Shown here: one piece after another, positions 8,531 through 17,945 of the stretch | Numbering within the stretch: the stretch's first letter is position 1 | Layout of the letters: every line of letters starts with the position of its first letter | Source of the DNA: Deltaproteobacteria bacterium | GTDB taxonomy: Bacteria > Myxococcota_A > Polyangia > Polyangiales > JADJMO01 | Assembly: GCA_025363655.1 (NCBI GenBank) | Contig: JANYDK010000071.1 | Span: 124,001-188,000 of the forward strand | Direction: 5' to 3' | Length of the DNA: 64,000 nucleotides | The notes under the pieces: model-generated | What the model was told of the DNA's origin: nothing | Databases searched by the model: none | What the model saw: only the letters and a program-made list of their open reading frames with translations | Made by a program: the position numbers and the translations under genes

Positions 8531-9949
8531 ATGCTTCGGTCACAGTCGTTCGGTCTTGCTTCCCTCTTCGTGCTCGCTGCGTGCAGCTCCTCTTCGACGT
8601 CGAATCCGTTGGTCGTCGCCGACAGCGGCACGGTCGACGCCGTCGAGACGGGCAGCGACGAGGACACCAACGTCGACACCGGACCGCCGCCGCTGGTGCC
8701 GAAGCCGACCCCGGCCGATCCGGCGGTCATCTGCCCGATCGTGATGCCGGTCGACGCCAACGTCGCCAAGCGCGCGAGCTGTACGTTCACTGCGGGTGCC
8801 ACGCCGCACGACACGCTCGGCGTGCAGGCCGACTCCGGCGGCAGCTATCCGATTCGCCACGTCATCGTTTTGATGCGAGAAAATAGGGCCTTCGACCACC
8901 TCCTCGGCAAGCTCCACGACGACCGGCCGGACGTCGAAGCGGTGCCCGGCACCTTCGCCAACGACGACAAGGCGGGCGTCTCGATCAAGCCCTTCCACGC
9001 CGAGACCACCTGCATCCACAGCGATCCGATTCACCAGTGGAACTCGATGCACAACGCCGTCAACGGCGGGAAGATGGACGGCTTCGTCAAGAACGCCGCC
9101 GACACCACCGGCACCGACGGTCACTTCGCGATGTCGTACTACGACAAGACCGATCTGCCCTTCGAGTACTGGCTCAACACCACCTGGCCGATCAGCGATC
9201 ACCACTTCGCGTCGATTCGCTCGGGCACCACGCCCGATCGCGCGTTCATGCTCCTCGCCACCAACGACGGCATCAGGCAAACCGGCCTCGACTACCCCGA
9301 CCCGGCGACGCCCTCGATCCTCAATCGACTCAACGACGCCAACTACAGCTGGGGCGCGTACAGCGACGGTTCTCCGCTCGAGGGCGTCCTCAACTGGGAT
9401 CGCAGTCATCCCGGCACCGGCAACGTGACTGATTTCCTCGCGCTGCTCGATTCGGGAAAGCTCCCCAACGTCGCCTTCGTCGACGCCTCCGAGGGCACCA
9501 CCGACGATCACCCGACCGCCGATCTCCAACGCGGCGAAGCGTGGGTGAAGGCGATTTACGATCACGCCATCAAGAGCCCGCAGTGGGAGCGCCTGGCGAT
9601 CGTCTGGACCTACGACGAAGGCGGCGCGTTCGCCGATCACGTTCCGCCGCCCAACGATTGGTGCGTCGCGCGGCCCGGCAATCCGAAGGACACGCCGTAC
9701 TTCGAGCTCGGCGTGCGCGTCCCCTTCGCGGTCATCTCGCCTTGGGCGAAGCCGAACTTCGTCTCGCACGTACCGCAGGAGCACACCGTCATCACCCGCT
9801 TCATCGAGACGATGTTCGGGTTGCCGGCGCTGACGTCGCGTGACGCCAACTCGAGCGCGCTCCTCGAGTTCTTCGACTTCTCCTCGTGCACTCCGCCGAT
9901 GAAGACGCCTCCCGTCGCTCCCGCTGCGGGAACCGGCGGCTGCAAGTAG
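8531..9949 (+). CDS. Lipoprotein of the phosphoesterase family (phospholipase C / acid phosphatase AcpA-like)
   Basis: A 472-aa protein with a lipoprotein signal peptide (FVLAACSS, lipobox Cys near residue 18) and a Thr/Asp-rich spacer typical of myxobacterial lipoproteins. The catalytic domain starts near residue 110 with HVIVLMRENRAFDHLLG, the N-terminal signature of the PF04185 phosphoesterase family (PLC-N, PLC-H, AcpA). SDHHFASIRSGTTPDRAF, WDRSHPGTG and a late WTYDEGGAFADHVPPP supply further expected metal and phosphate ligands (Asp, His, Glu). Substrate, phospholipid or soluble phosphomonoester, cannot be assigned from sequence. It appears to be a single-gene unit. Confidence 0.9.
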   Translation: MLRSQSFGLASLFVLAACSSSSTSNPLVVADSGTVDAVETGSDEDTNVDTGPPPLVPKPTPADPAVICPIVMPVDANVAKRASCTFTAGATPHDTLGVQADSGGSYPIRHVIVLMRENRAFDHLLGKLHDDRPDVEAVPGTFANDDKAGVSIKPFHAETTCIHSDPIHQWNSMHNAVNGGKMDGFVKNAADTTGTDGHFAMSYYDKTDLPFEYWLNTTWPISDHHFASIRSGTTPDRAFMLLATNDGIRQTGLDYPDPATPSILNRLNDANYSWGAYSDGSPLEGVLNWDRSHPGTGNVTDFLALLDSGKLPNVAFVDASEGTTDDHPTADLQRGEAWVKAIYDHAIKSPQWERLAIVWTYDEGGAFADHVPPPNDWCVARPGNPKDTPYFELGVRVPFAVISPWAKPNFVSHVPQEHTVITRFIETMFGLPALTSRDANSSALLEFFDFSSCTPPMKTPPVAPAAGTGGCK

Positions 9950-10080
9950 CGAAAATTCACATACCCACGTCCCGCCTGCGGCGGATCCGTGGAAATTCAC
10001 ATACCCACGTCCCGCCTGCGGCGGATCCGTGGAAAATCACATACCCACGTCCCGCCTGCGGCGGATCCGTGGAAAATCAT
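9950..10080. repeat. Three tandem 40-bp repeats plus a partial fourth
   Basis: The 40-bp unit (consensus GGAAAATCACATACCCACGT then CCCGCCTGCGGCGGATCCGT) occurs at about 9951-9990, 9991-10030 and 10031-10070, with a 10-bp start of a fourth at 10071-10080. Copies differ only at AAAATT/AAATT/AAAATC. Each unit can form an imperfect hairpin: CCACG-T-CCCGCC-TGC-GGCGGA-TC-CGTGG. It begins one base after the phosphoesterase stop and fills most of the 183-bp gap to the next gene, so it may act as a terminator or mRNA-stabilising array. Confidence 0.9.
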
Positions 10081-10132
10081 CGTCATCTTCAGGAGTTGAG
10101 ACGAGTCACGAGCGCGTGACGCGCTGGCGCAC

Positions 10133-11014
10133 ATGCGCGGTGGCTGGCGCACGTCATACTGCAGGGTGGGTGCAATCAACGAACACGAAACCGAGGGCTC
10201 TGCCCCGGACTCGCCCGTCTCCCGAAAGATCGCCTCGCCTGCCGCGGCTTGGTGGGAAGCGCCGGTGGAGCTCTTTCACCTGCGGCTCATCCTGCTCTTG
10301 GCGATGCTCGCCGGGGTCGTCGTCTTCGCGATCCGCGACGTGCAAAATCGTCACGCGCGCACCGAGTGGAAGCGCACGCTCAACGTCGCGCTGGTGATCG
10401 TGCGCGTCGGCGTCGTCGACGATGCGGCGGTGGTGGGCGTCGAGCGGCGCGCGAAGCATCTCGAAGAGGTGCTGACCCGTGAGCTCCATCGCTACCGCGA
10501 CACGCCGGAGAAGCCCTTCGCGCTCAGCGTCTTCGGGCCGGTCGATGCGCTGCCGGCGCCGCAGCCGGGAGACGGCATCGCCGCCGAGGTGAAACAAGCT
10601 TGGGAAATGCACCGTTGGCGCACTCCCATCGACGATGAGCTCGGCCTCGACGCCGACGCCTACGACTCGCGCGTCTACTTGGTGGTGCGACCGGCCGGGC
10701 AAGGGCAGCAGTTCGTCGAAGGGGCGAGCGAGCAAGGCGGCCGCATCGGCATGACCGACGTCGAGCTCGACAAATCGATGGTCGACTTCGCGCTCTTCGT
10801 CAGCGCCCACGAGCTGCTCCACACGCTCGGCGCGGTCGATCGCTACGACGAGACCGGGCACACGTTCGCCTCGCAGGGGCCGAAGCCGAAGGGCGCGATC
10901 CTCACCGAAGTGATGGGACACGGACGACCCTCGCCGACCGGCGTCGACATGCCTCCCGAGTCGCTCGACGAGCTCTGGGTGAGCCCGGAGACCGCCAAAG
11001 AAATCGGCTGGTAG
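10133..11014 (+). CDS. Membrane-anchored metalloprotease-like protein (HExxH)
   Basis: A 293-aa protein from ATG 10133; an in-frame GTG at 10166 is equally possible because neither has a clear Shine-Dalgarno. A transmembrane helix lies at about 49-67 (LILLLAMLAGVVVFAIR), followed by a single extracytoplasmic domain. SAHELLHTLGAVDRYD near residue 226 carries an HExxH zinc-binding motif, and further acidic and His residues downstream (LTEVMGHG) could give the third ligand, a layout like archaemetzincin or Met-zincin-type peptidases. Substrate is unknown. It stands alone, between the repeat array and convergent genes. Confidence 0.72.
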   Translation: MRGGWRTSYCRVGAINEHETEGSAPDSPVSRKIASPAAAWWEAPVELFHLRLILLLAMLAGVVVFAIRDVQNRHARTEWKRTLNVALVIVRVGVVDDAAVVGVERRAKHLEEVLTRELHRYRDTPEKPFALSVFGPVDALPAPQPGDGIAAEVKQAWEMHRWRTPIDDELGLDADAYDSRVYLVVRPAGQGQQFVEGASEQGGRIGMTDVELDKSMVDFALFVSAHELLHTLGAVDRYDETGHTFASQGPKPKGAILTEVMGHGRPSPTGVDMPPESLDELWVSPETAKEIGW

Positions 11015-12226
11015 TTAAACAGGCCGACCCATCAGCACCAAATTGCGGGCGCTGATCGCGTCGGGGAAGAGTTCGAAGACGCTCACCTGATAGCCGCGAT
11101 CCTCGAGAAATTTGGCTCGATCGAGGGTCACGAAGAGCTCGAGCGCGCGTGACAGCATCGAGCGCGGGAGCGCCATGCGTCGAATGCGCGCCTGGTGCTC
11201 ACGGGCCCACCGCGCGGCCTCGTCGATCGCGCCCGGCGTCGGCGTCGGTAGTCCCCGGTGTGCATAGGCCCGCGCGACGAGCGACGGGAGATCGCGCTGC
11301 GCCACGCGTCGGTTCAGCCCATCGATCTCGGCGCCGGGTCGCAGCGGTGGTCCGCCCGCTTCGAGGAGCCGTCGCAGGGCGAGCCGTCGTTCACGAGCGG
11401 CGAGGTTCTCGCCGCGCGACGCCTCGACGCCGACGTCGCGTGCGATCAGGTTGGCGAGGCCGAGCGTCGGACGCGAGACGTCGAGCGCCGCCCCGAGCTC
11501 GGGATCGCGGGTGAGCGCGAGCCGCACCAGATCTCGACGACGATGCGCGCAGCAGGCCACGAGTCCGATCGACGCCGAAGCGCGCTCTGCCGCGGTGACC
11601 ATCGCGTCGCCGAGCTCGCCGCACGCGTGGAGACCGATCACGAGGTCACCCGCGAGGAAAGGCAGGCCCTCACGGAGCACGTCGGTGACCGTGAAGGTGG
11701 TGGCGCCGTCGACATCGAGAGAACGCGCGCGATCGGCGAGCGCCTGATCGCGTTCGAGGCCGAGCACCGGCAGCGAGAGTCGCACCGCGACCGCGCGAGT
11801 GAGGTGCCCATGACCCGCCCCGACATCGACCACCCTCGTCGCCTTCGCCGCCAACGGGACGAGCGCATGCGTGAAAGCATCGACCTGCGCACGCTTGCGA
11901 GCGCTCTCGCGCAGACCGAGCGGACGAGCGTCCAGTGAAGACGCCGGTCGAGGAGGCGCCGGCGTCCGCGTCGCTTCCCGCGCCCGCTCGATCAGCGTCA
12001 GCAACGACGGAGGCGTATGCGCTGGCCACCCGCCCGCGAGCCCCTGCGACTCCAGCCGTTCGAGCACGTCGTCGTCGAGCGCGCCGAGGAACGAATCCCA
12101 GCCGCGGGTGGCGATCGGGAGCGGCGGCGTGCCGTCGCGCGGACGAGCGTCGAGGAGGTCGCGTGCTTCGGCGAGGAGGCTGGCGAGGAGACGAAATCGC
12201 TCCGAGATCGTCGCGCCCGTATCCAC
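11015..12226 (-). CDS. SAM-dependent methyltransferase, METTL25/PF13679-like
   Basis: A 403-aa protein. The methyltransferase core starts near residue 125 with RVVDVGAGHGHLTRAVAV (motif I) and later has GDLVIGLHACGELGDAMV. The G-L-H-A-C-G motif is typical of the METTL25/RRNAD1 group (PF13679), where a Cys/His-rich segment follows, here ASIGLVACCAHRRRDLVRL. The target is unknown. The gene starts 9 bp after argG on the same strand, so it is probably co-transcribed, although the two functions have no known link. Its stop directly abuts the stop of the convergent protease-like gene. Confidence 0.8.
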   Translation of the reverse strand: MDTGATISERFRLLASLLAEARDLLDARPRDGTPPLPIATRGWDSFLGALDDDVLERLESQGLAGGWPAHTPPSLLTLIERAREATRTPAPPRPASSLDARPLGLRESARKRAQVDAFTHALVPLAAKATRVVDVGAGHGHLTRAVAVRLSLPVLGLERDQALADRARSLDVDGATTFTVTDVLREGLPFLAGDLVIGLHACGELGDAMVTAAERASASIGLVACCAHRRRDLVRLALTRDPELGAALDVSRPTLGLANLIARDVGVEASRGENLAARERRLALRRLLEAGGPPLRPGAEIDGLNRRVAQRDLPSLVARAYAHRGLPTPTPGAIDEAARWAREHQARIRRMALPRSMLSRALELFVTLDRAKFLEDRGYQVSVFELFPDAISARNLVLMGRPV

Positions 12227-12235
12227 CTCGAAGGC

Positions 12236-13576
12236 CTACTTTCCGAGCAACTTTCCGGAAAAGAGCGAGTCGATGCCCCCGGCCGGGAGCTGACCGACGC
12301 TCTCGAGGTGATGCAACAGGAGCGCGCGGTTGTCACCGACGCTGAGGTTCTGCATCTCGAGCGCGCCGATGCGATCTTCCGGCGTGAAGGCTGGGTTCGC
12401 CACCTTCTCCATCGAGAGCTTGTCGGGGTCGTAGGCCGAGTACTGCGGGCGCGTGTCGAGGATCGAATAATCGTCGCCGCGACGTAGCTCGAGGACGACG
12501 ATGCCGGTGACGCTGGGCGCGATCCACCGCGTGAGCGCGTCCTTGAGCATCAGCGCTTCCGGATCGAACCACTTGCCCTCGTAGAGGATGCGCCCGAGCC
12601 GGCGACCGAGCGTCGCGTACAAATCCAAGGTGTTTTCGTTGTGAATCGCCGAGAGGAGACGCTCGTAGGCGATGTGGAGGAGGGCCATTCCCGGCGCTTC
12701 GTAGATGCCGCGGCTCTTGGCCTCGATGACGCGGTTCTCGATCTGATCGCTCATCCCGAGGCCGTGCCTGCCGCCGACGCGGTTGGCCTCGAGGAAGACT
12801 TCGAAGGTGGTCCCCGTCTTGCCCGCGACCGAGACGGGCACGCCGGCGCGGAACTCGATCTCGACGCGTTCGCGCGCGATCTTCACGTCGTCCTTCCAGT
12901 GGGCGACGCCCATGATCGGTTCGACGATTTGCATGCCGCTGTCGAGGCGCTCGAGATCTTTCGCTTCGTGCGTCGCGCCGAGGACGTTGGCGTCGGTGCT
13001 GTACGCCTTCTCCGCCGACATCGTGTACGGCAGCTCGATCGACCGTAAATACTCGCTCATTTCGCTGCGACCACCGAAGGCATCGACGAACGCGCGATCG
13101 AGCCACGGCTTGTAGATCTTCAGCTGCGGGTCGACGAGGATGCCGTAGCGATAGAAGCGCTGGATGTCGTTGCCCTTGTGGGTCGAGCCGTCGCCGAAGA
13201 CGTGGACGCCGTCTTCCCGCATCGCGCGCACGATCGCGGTGGTGGTGACCGCGCGCCCGAGGGGCGTGGTGTTGAAGTATTTCTTGCCGCCGCTCGAGAG
13301 ATGGAAGGCGCCACACTGGAGGGCGACGATGCCTTCACGCACCATCGCGTCGCGACAGTCGATGGCCTTGGCGTCGGCCGCGCCGTGCACCTTGGCGACG
13401 ACGGGAATCTCCGAGACGTCGTCGGCGTCGGGCTGCGCGAGGTCGGCGGTGTAGCAGTGCACGACGAGCCCCTGCCGAGCCAGCCACGCGACGGCGCAGC
13501 GCGTGTCGAGCCCACCGGAGAAGGCGATGCCGACCTTGGTGCCAGCGGGGGGAAGCGAGCGGTAAATGCGGGACAT
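12236..13576 (-). CDS. argG: Argininosuccinate synthase, long (E. coli-like) type
   Basis: A 446-aa enzyme that joins citrulline and aspartate with ATP in arginine synthesis. Length and motifs match the E. coli-type ArgG: FSGGLDT near residue 19, [90 protein letters not shown] and [12 protein letters not shown]. The ATP/PPi-loop motif reads SGGLDTR where SGGLDTS is commonest. I chose the ATG at 13576 (MSRIYRSL) over an upstream in-frame codon because it matches the family N-terminus. No other arg genes are nearby; a methyltransferase gene follows. Confidence 0.97.
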   Translation of the reverse strand: MSRIYRSLPPAGTKVGIAFSGGLDTRCAVAWLARQGLVVHCYTADLAQPDADDVSEIPVVAKVHGAADAKAIDCRDAMVREGIVALQCGAFHLSSGGKKYFNTTPLGRAVTTTAIVRAMREDGVHVFGDGSTHKGNDIQRFYRYGILVDPQLKIYKPWLDRAFVDAFGGRSEMSEYLRSIELPYTMSAEKAYSTDANVLGATHEAKDLERLDSGMQIVEPIMGVAHWKDDVKIARERVEIEFRAGVPVSVAGKTGTTFEVFLEANRVGGRHGLGMSDQIENRVIEAKSRGIYEAPGMALLHIAYERLLSAIHNENTLDLYATLGRRLGRILYEGKWFDPEALMLKDALTRWIAPSVTGIVVLELRRGDDYSILDTRPQYSAYDPDKLSMEKVANPAFTPEDRIGALEMQNLSVGDNRALLLHHLESVGQLPAGGIDSLFSGKLLGK

Positions 13577-13658
13577 GGGCCGAGGATCTGCTCGTGACGT
13601 GGTGCGGCGGCAACCCACGGCGGGCCGGTGTACTCTGGCGCTGCATGCCGGGGCCCGG

Positions 13659-15626
13659 ATGATCCTCGACGTCTACATCCGCAAGGAAGACGGCGACACG
13701 CGCGTCGAGCGGCTCCGCGCCATCGGGCGGCTGACGCTCGGGCGAAGCTCGCAGGCTGCCGTGCGGCTCGAGGGCGATCAGGTCTCGCGACAGCACGCGG
13801 TCGTGCACCTCGGCGAACAGTCGATTCTCGTCGAGGACACGTCGAGCAATTGGACGATGGCGGGTGAGGTCATCTTGCGGCGTGGCGAGACGCTCGAGGT
13901 GCCGTTCGGAACGCCGCTCGTCGTCGGCAACTACACGCTGCAGATTCATCCGGCGATCGAGACCGTCGCGCAGCAGCAGGCGGCGCGGCTGGCCGATCCG
14001 ACGATCCCGGCGCCGCTCGCGCCGCAGCTGACCCCGACGCCGGCGCCGATGATGTCGCCCTTCTCGGGGCCGGCGACGGGACAGAACGCGATTCAGCAAG
14101 CGCCGACGCGCGCGCCGCCGCCGTCGTCGGGAGAGAACGCGGCGCGCGTTCGTCGCGCGGGTGGGCCGCCGATTCCGCCGCCGATTCCCGATGGCCGTCG
14201 GACGATTTCTCCCGGTCCACCGCCGCCGACGCCGCACCCGACGGCGAGTCCGACGGCGAGTCCGACGCAAGGCGCCCAGAATGCTGCCAACGCCGCGACG
14301 AAGGTGCCGCCGCCGCCGGCGACGATCAGCCCCGATCGCACCGCAGGCGTCTCGGCGATCGATCCAGAGGTGGTGCTGCGGCGCGAGATTCACCGCTCGC
14401 TCCTCGAGAACCTCGACCTCGCGACGATGGACGCGGCCAAGCTCGACGATCCTTCGATGCGACCGCGTGTGCTCATCGCGCTCCGTCGCATCGTCAAGAA
14501 CCTCGACGCTCGTCTGCCGCCGGGCATCGATCGCGACATGCTCGTCGGTGAGCTCGCCGACGAAGCGCTGGGGCTCGGACCGCTCGAACGCTTCCTCGCC
14601 GATCCGACCATCAACGAGATCATGGTCGTCGACCCGAAGACGATTTACATCGAGAAAAATGGCCGTTTGGAGAAGACGGAGGCGCGCTTCACCGACGACG
14701 AGCGGGTGCGCGCGGTCATCGAGCGCATCGTCACGCCGCTCGGTAGACGCATCGACGAGAGCTCGCCCTTGGTCGATGCGCGCCTCAAGGACGGCTCGCG
14801 CGTCAACGCCGTCATTCGCCCGCTCGCGCTCCGTGGCTCCTGCATCACCATCCGCAAGTTCGCGGCAGTGCCGCTCGATCTCGACAAGCTCGTCTCCTTC
14901 GGCGCCCTCACCCAGCAGCTCGGTCGCTTCCTCACGCGGAGCGTGATCGCGAAGAAGAACATCATCATCAGCGGCGGCACCGGCAGCGGAAAGACGACGC
15001 TGCTGAACGTGCTCTCGGGGGCCATTCCTTCGAATGAGCGCATCGTCACCATCGAAGACGCCGCCGAGCTCCAGCTGAAACAGCCGCACGTGGTCTCCCT
15101 CGAGACTCGGCCGGCGAACATGGAGGGGCGCGGCGAGTACACGATCCGCGATCTCGTGCGCAACGCGCTGCGCATGCGGCCCGATCGCATCGTCGTCGGC
15201 GAGTGCCGCGGCGGCGAGGCGCTCGACATGTTGCAGGCGATGAACACCGGCCACGACGGTTCGCTGACGACGACGCACGCCAACTCGCCACGTGAGGCGA
15301 TCGCCCGCATCGAGACGCTGGTCTTGATGGGCGGCGTCGAGCTCCCCTCGCGCGCCATCCGCGAGCAAATCGCCAACAGCATCCACTTGGTGGTGCAGCA
15401 GTCGCGTCTCTCCGATGGGACCCGAAAAATCACGTCGATCACCGAGGTCATCGGCATCGACGACGACGGGCAAATCGAGCTTCGTCCGATCTTCGAGTTC
15501 GTCCGCACCGGCACCGGCGAGGGCGGCAAGGTGATCGGCGAGTTCCGCGCCACCGGCTTCCTCCCCAGCTACCTCGATCAGTTCGTCGTCATGGGGCTCG
15601 TCGGCAAGGGAGAGCGGTATCTGTGA
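13659..15626 (+). CDS. tadA: Tad pilus assembly ATPase TadA/CpaF with N-terminal FHA domain
   Basis: A 655-aa protein. Residues of about 15-105 form an FHA domain ([35 protein letters not shown]), a phospho-threonine-binding fold. A Pro/Thr/Ala-rich linker runs from about 110 to 220. The rest is a CpaF-type secretion ATPase, with [14 protein letters not shown], Walker [12 protein letters not shown] (about 438), the Asp box [29 protein letters not shown] (Walker B region, about 508) and the His box [15 protein letters not shown]. It is the cytoplasmic motor for Flp pilus assembly. The start is ATG 13659, divergent from argG across 82 bp. tadB follows after 25 bp. Confidence 0.95.
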   Translation: MILDVYIRKEDGDTRVERLRAIGRLTLGRSSQAAVRLEGDQVSRQHAVVHLGEQSILVEDTSSNWTMAGEVILRRGETLEVPFGTPLVVGNYTLQIHPAIETVAQQQAARLADPTIPAPLAPQLTPTPAPMMSPFSGPATGQNAIQQAPTRAPPPSSGENAARVRRAGGPPIPPPIPDGRRTISPGPPPPTPHPTASPTASPTQGAQNAANAATKVPPPPATISPDRTAGVSAIDPEVVLRREIHRSLLENLDLATMDAAKLDDPSMRPRVLIALRRIVKNLDARLPPGIDRDMLVGELADEALGLGPLERFLADPTINEIMVVDPKTIYIEKNGRLEKTEARFTDDERVRAVIERIVTPLGRRIDESSPLVDARLKDGSRVNAVIRPLALRGSCITIRKFAAVPLDLDKLVSFGALTQQLGRFLTRSVIAKKNIIISGGTGSGKTTLLNVLSGAIPSNERIVTIEDAAELQLKQPHVVSLETRPANMEGRGEYTIRDLVRNALRMRPDRIVVGECRGGEALDMLQAMNTGHDGSLTTTHANSPREAIARIETLVLMGGVELPSRAIREQIANSIHLVVQQSRLSDGTRKITSITEVIGIDDDGQIELRPIFEFVRTGTGEGGKVIGEFRATGFLPSYLDQFVVMGLVGKGERYL

Positions 15627-15651
15627 TTCGACGAAATGACAGGATGGACCC

Positions 15652-16521
15652 GTGAGGGTCCTCGGCTTCGAGGCGGAGCTGGTGAAGTGGACCGGCGTCG
15701 GCATGGTCACCGTCGGTCTCCTCGGCGCGACGTGGGCGGTGGTCGCCGATCCGCAAGGGCTCCCGCGTCGCTACTGGGCGCGCTATCTCGCGTTTCTCGG
15801 CCGCAAATTGCGGCAGATGTTCATCTGGACCGATCCGAAAACCATCGCCATCGCCCAGGCGCTCGGGGTCGGCGTCTGCATCGCGCTGGCGGTGCTCATC
15901 GACCTCCCGCTGTGGTGGCTCTTCGCCGCCGGCGTCATCATCTTACCTGGTTATCAAATCGAGAAGATGCGCAAAAAGCGCGTCGATCAAATCGAAGAAC
16001 AGCTCGACGGTTTCATCCTCGCGCTCGCCAACGCGCTCAAGGCGACGCCGAGCCTCGGCGACGCATTCCGCTCGGTGCAGGTGATCGTCCCCGATCCGTT
16101 GCGGCAAGAGATCGAGCTCGCGGTCAAAGAGATGCGCGTCGGGAGCACGCTCGATCAAGCGCTCTTGATGATGGCTGGACGCGTCGGATCACGGCAGCTC
16201 GACAGCGCGCTCTCGGCAGTCCTCATCGGTCGCACGGTCGGCGGAAATCTGCCGAAGATTCTCGAGACCACCGCCGGCTCTCTCCGCGAGATGCGCCGCC
16301 TCGAAGGCGTGGTTCGCACCAAGACCGCCGAAGGGAAGATGCAGCTCTGGGTGCTCGCCATCTTCCCCTTCATCCTCGCGGCGATGATCGACGCGGTTTC
16401 ACCCGGGTACTTTCAGCCCCTGACGGCCTCGGTGGTCGGCTACATGGTGACCGCGATCGCCATCCTCTTCTGGGTCGGCTCGCTCATCGCCGCGCGCAAG
16501 ATCCTCGCGGTGGACATATGA
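15652..16521 (+). CDS. tadB: Tad pilus inner-membrane platform protein TadB
   Basis: A 289-aa protein of the T2SSF-domain family. It has hydrophobic helices near 15-35 and 60-100 and a C-terminal pair (about 220-285), flanking a cytoplasmic domain with LANALKATPSLGDAFRSVQ, VKEMRVGSTLDQALLMMAGR and LIGRTVGGNLPKILETTA, the conserved signatures of TadB/TadC-type GspF relatives. The start is GTG 15652, with AGGATGG shortly upstream. It forms the membrane platform with TadC and contacts the TadA motor encoded immediately before. Confidence 0.92.
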   Translation: MRVLGFEAELVKWTGVGMVTVGLLGATWAVVADPQGLPRRYWARYLAFLGRKLRQMFIWTDPKTIAIAQALGVGVCIALAVLIDLPLWWLFAAGVIILPGYQIEKMRKKRVDQIEEQLDGFILALANALKATPSLGDAFRSVQVIVPDPLRQEIELAVKEMRVGSTLDQALLMMAGRVGSRQLDSALSAVLIGRTVGGNLPKILETTAGSLREMRRLEGVVRTKTAEGKMQLWVLAIFPFILAAMIDAVSPGYFQPLTASVVGYMVTAIAILFWVGSLIAARKILAVDI

Positions 16522-16549
16522 GGCGCATCCCTCGCGAGATGAGAGCGAC

Positions 16550-17458
16550 ATGAACCTCACCTTCAGCGTCGAGACGCTCCGCTACGCCGTCGCTGGTGCC
16601 TTCGGGGGCGCGCTCTTCTTCATCACCTTCGCCGTCACCTCGGCCCCGACCCGGGTCGCCTCGCGCCTCGGCATGCGCGGTCTCAAGCGTCGGCGCGCGA
16701 TCGAGAACAACCCGGCGTGGGCGCAAATCGAGCCGCTCGTGCGCTGGCTCGGGGTCCGCATCTCCGGCGTCATCTCGCCCGAGACTCGCCAGAAGCTCGA
16801 CACCCAACTCGGGCTCGCCGGCGATTATCTTGGTTTGACCCCGGAAGAATATGTCGGTTTGTCGATCGTCTCCGGCGTCTGCGGTTTCTTCGCCGGTGCG
16901 CTCTTCGGCGTCCTCACCGGCCTCGGCGGCATCCTCGTCGCGGCCGGCACCGCGCTCGGCGCGATCCTCCCGTACCTGACGATCAGCGGCGAAGCGCAGA
17001 AGCGTCAGAAGCAGATCAACCGCGGCCTACCCTTCGCCGTCGATCTGATGGCGCTGGCGATGAGCGCGGGCCTCGACTTTCCTGGCGCCATCCGCCAAGT
17101 GGTCGAGAAATCGAGCGACAGCGAAGACGCCCTCGTCGAAGAGCTGACGCGAATCCTCCAGGAAATCCAGCTCGGAAGGACGCGTCGACAGGCGCTCCTC
17201 GAGCTCGCCAATCGAGTGCAGACCGAACCGATCAACGAGTTCGTCAACGCCGTCATCCAAGCCGAAGAGCGCGGCAATCCCGTGGCCGACGTGCTCTTGA
17301 TTCAAGCAGGCGTCAGCCGTGCCCGTCGCTCGGTGCGCGCGGAAGAGTTGGCGGCGAAGGCCGGCGTGGCGATGGTCGGGCCGCTATTTCTGCTCTTCGG
17401 ATGCATCATGCTGCTGGTGGTGGCGCCGATCGTGATGAAGCTCGCCGCGGCGGAGTGA
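16550..17458 (+). CDS. tadC: Tad pilus inner-membrane platform protein TadC
   Basis: A 302-aa T2SSF-domain protein. N-terminal helices (about 8-28, 105-145) precede a cytoplasmic domain with NRGLPFAVDLMALAMSAGLD, EIQLGRTRRQALLELANR and FVNAVIQAEERGNPVADVL, and a C-terminal helix (GPLFLLFGCIMLLVVAPIVM). This is the classical TadC layout and length. It starts 28 bp after tadB and ends Tad block 2. Confidence 0.92.
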   Translation: MNLTFSVETLRYAVAGAFGGALFFITFAVTSAPTRVASRLGMRGLKRRRAIENNPAWAQIEPLVRWLGVRISGVISPETRQKLDTQLGLAGDYLGLTPEEYVGLSIVSGVCGFFAGALFGVLTGLGGILVAAGTALGAILPYLTISGEAQKRQKQINRGLPFAVDLMALAMSAGLDFPGAIRQVVEKSSDSEDALVEELTRILQEIQLGRTRRQALLELANRVQTEPINEFVNAVIQAEERGNPVADVLLIQAGVSRARRSVRAEELAAKAGVAMVGPLFLLFGCIMLLVVAPIVMKLAAAE

Positions 17459-17515
17459 GGCGACCGAGCGTAGATGGCACGCAACCGAGACTGCGCTGGT
17501 GTCGAGTCGTCGTTC

Positions 17516-17926
17516 ATGGACCCGAACCCGTACGCCGCGCCGAGCGCTCCCCTCCTCGAAGACACGGTCGTCCGCGCGCCCGGCGCCGACGTGCTCGGCA
17601 ACCTGCTACTCGGACTCCCGGTGGTGGGTGGCCTCGGCATCGGCATCCTCGCCGGCACCGGCCACGCCGATCTCAACCTCGTCCCGACGGCGGCGACCCT
17701 CCTCGGCAGCATCGTGCTGCTGTTGATGGACGCCGGACGCTGGAGGATCCGCGGACCGCGCTGGGCCCTCGGCTTCTTCTGCCTGATGCTGATCGCCTAT
17801 CCGCTCTACTTCCGCGAGCGGGCGAAGCGCGGCGCCCCACCTCGCCTCGCGCTCGCCATCGCCTCGATGCTGTCCTTCCACCTCGGCGGGACGGTGTTGG
17901 CGCTGCTCCTCGGCTACAAACCGTGA
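17516..17926 (+). CDS. Small membrane protein of unknown function with N-terminal NPYAAP motif
   Basis: A 136-aa protein from ATG 17516 (MDPNPYAAPSAP). An upstream in-frame ATG at 17474 would add 14 residues, but the NPYxAP motif usually lies at the very start of such proteins, as in the gene at 22490-22963. There are four predicted helices (about 29-47, 55-73, 83-100, 113-133). It follows tadC after 57 bp on the same strand, so co-expression is possible, but nothing in the protein points to pilus function. Function is not recognised. Confidence 0.65.
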   Translation: MDPNPYAAPSAPLLEDTVVRAPGADVLGNLLLGLPVVGGLGIGILAGTGHADLNLVPTAATLLGSIVLLLMDAGRWRIRGPRWALGFFCLMLIAYPLYFRERAKRGAPPRLALAIASMLSFHLGGTVLALLLGYKP

Positions 17927-17945
17927 GCTTCGCTCGGTCGCCGTC

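Noticed and set aside
13335-15710. Minus-strand frame of about 790 codons across the tadA gene
   Set aside because: It is the antisense shadow of the FHA-CpaF ATPase, which has intact Walker motifs; the shadow has Arg-rich runs and no domain.
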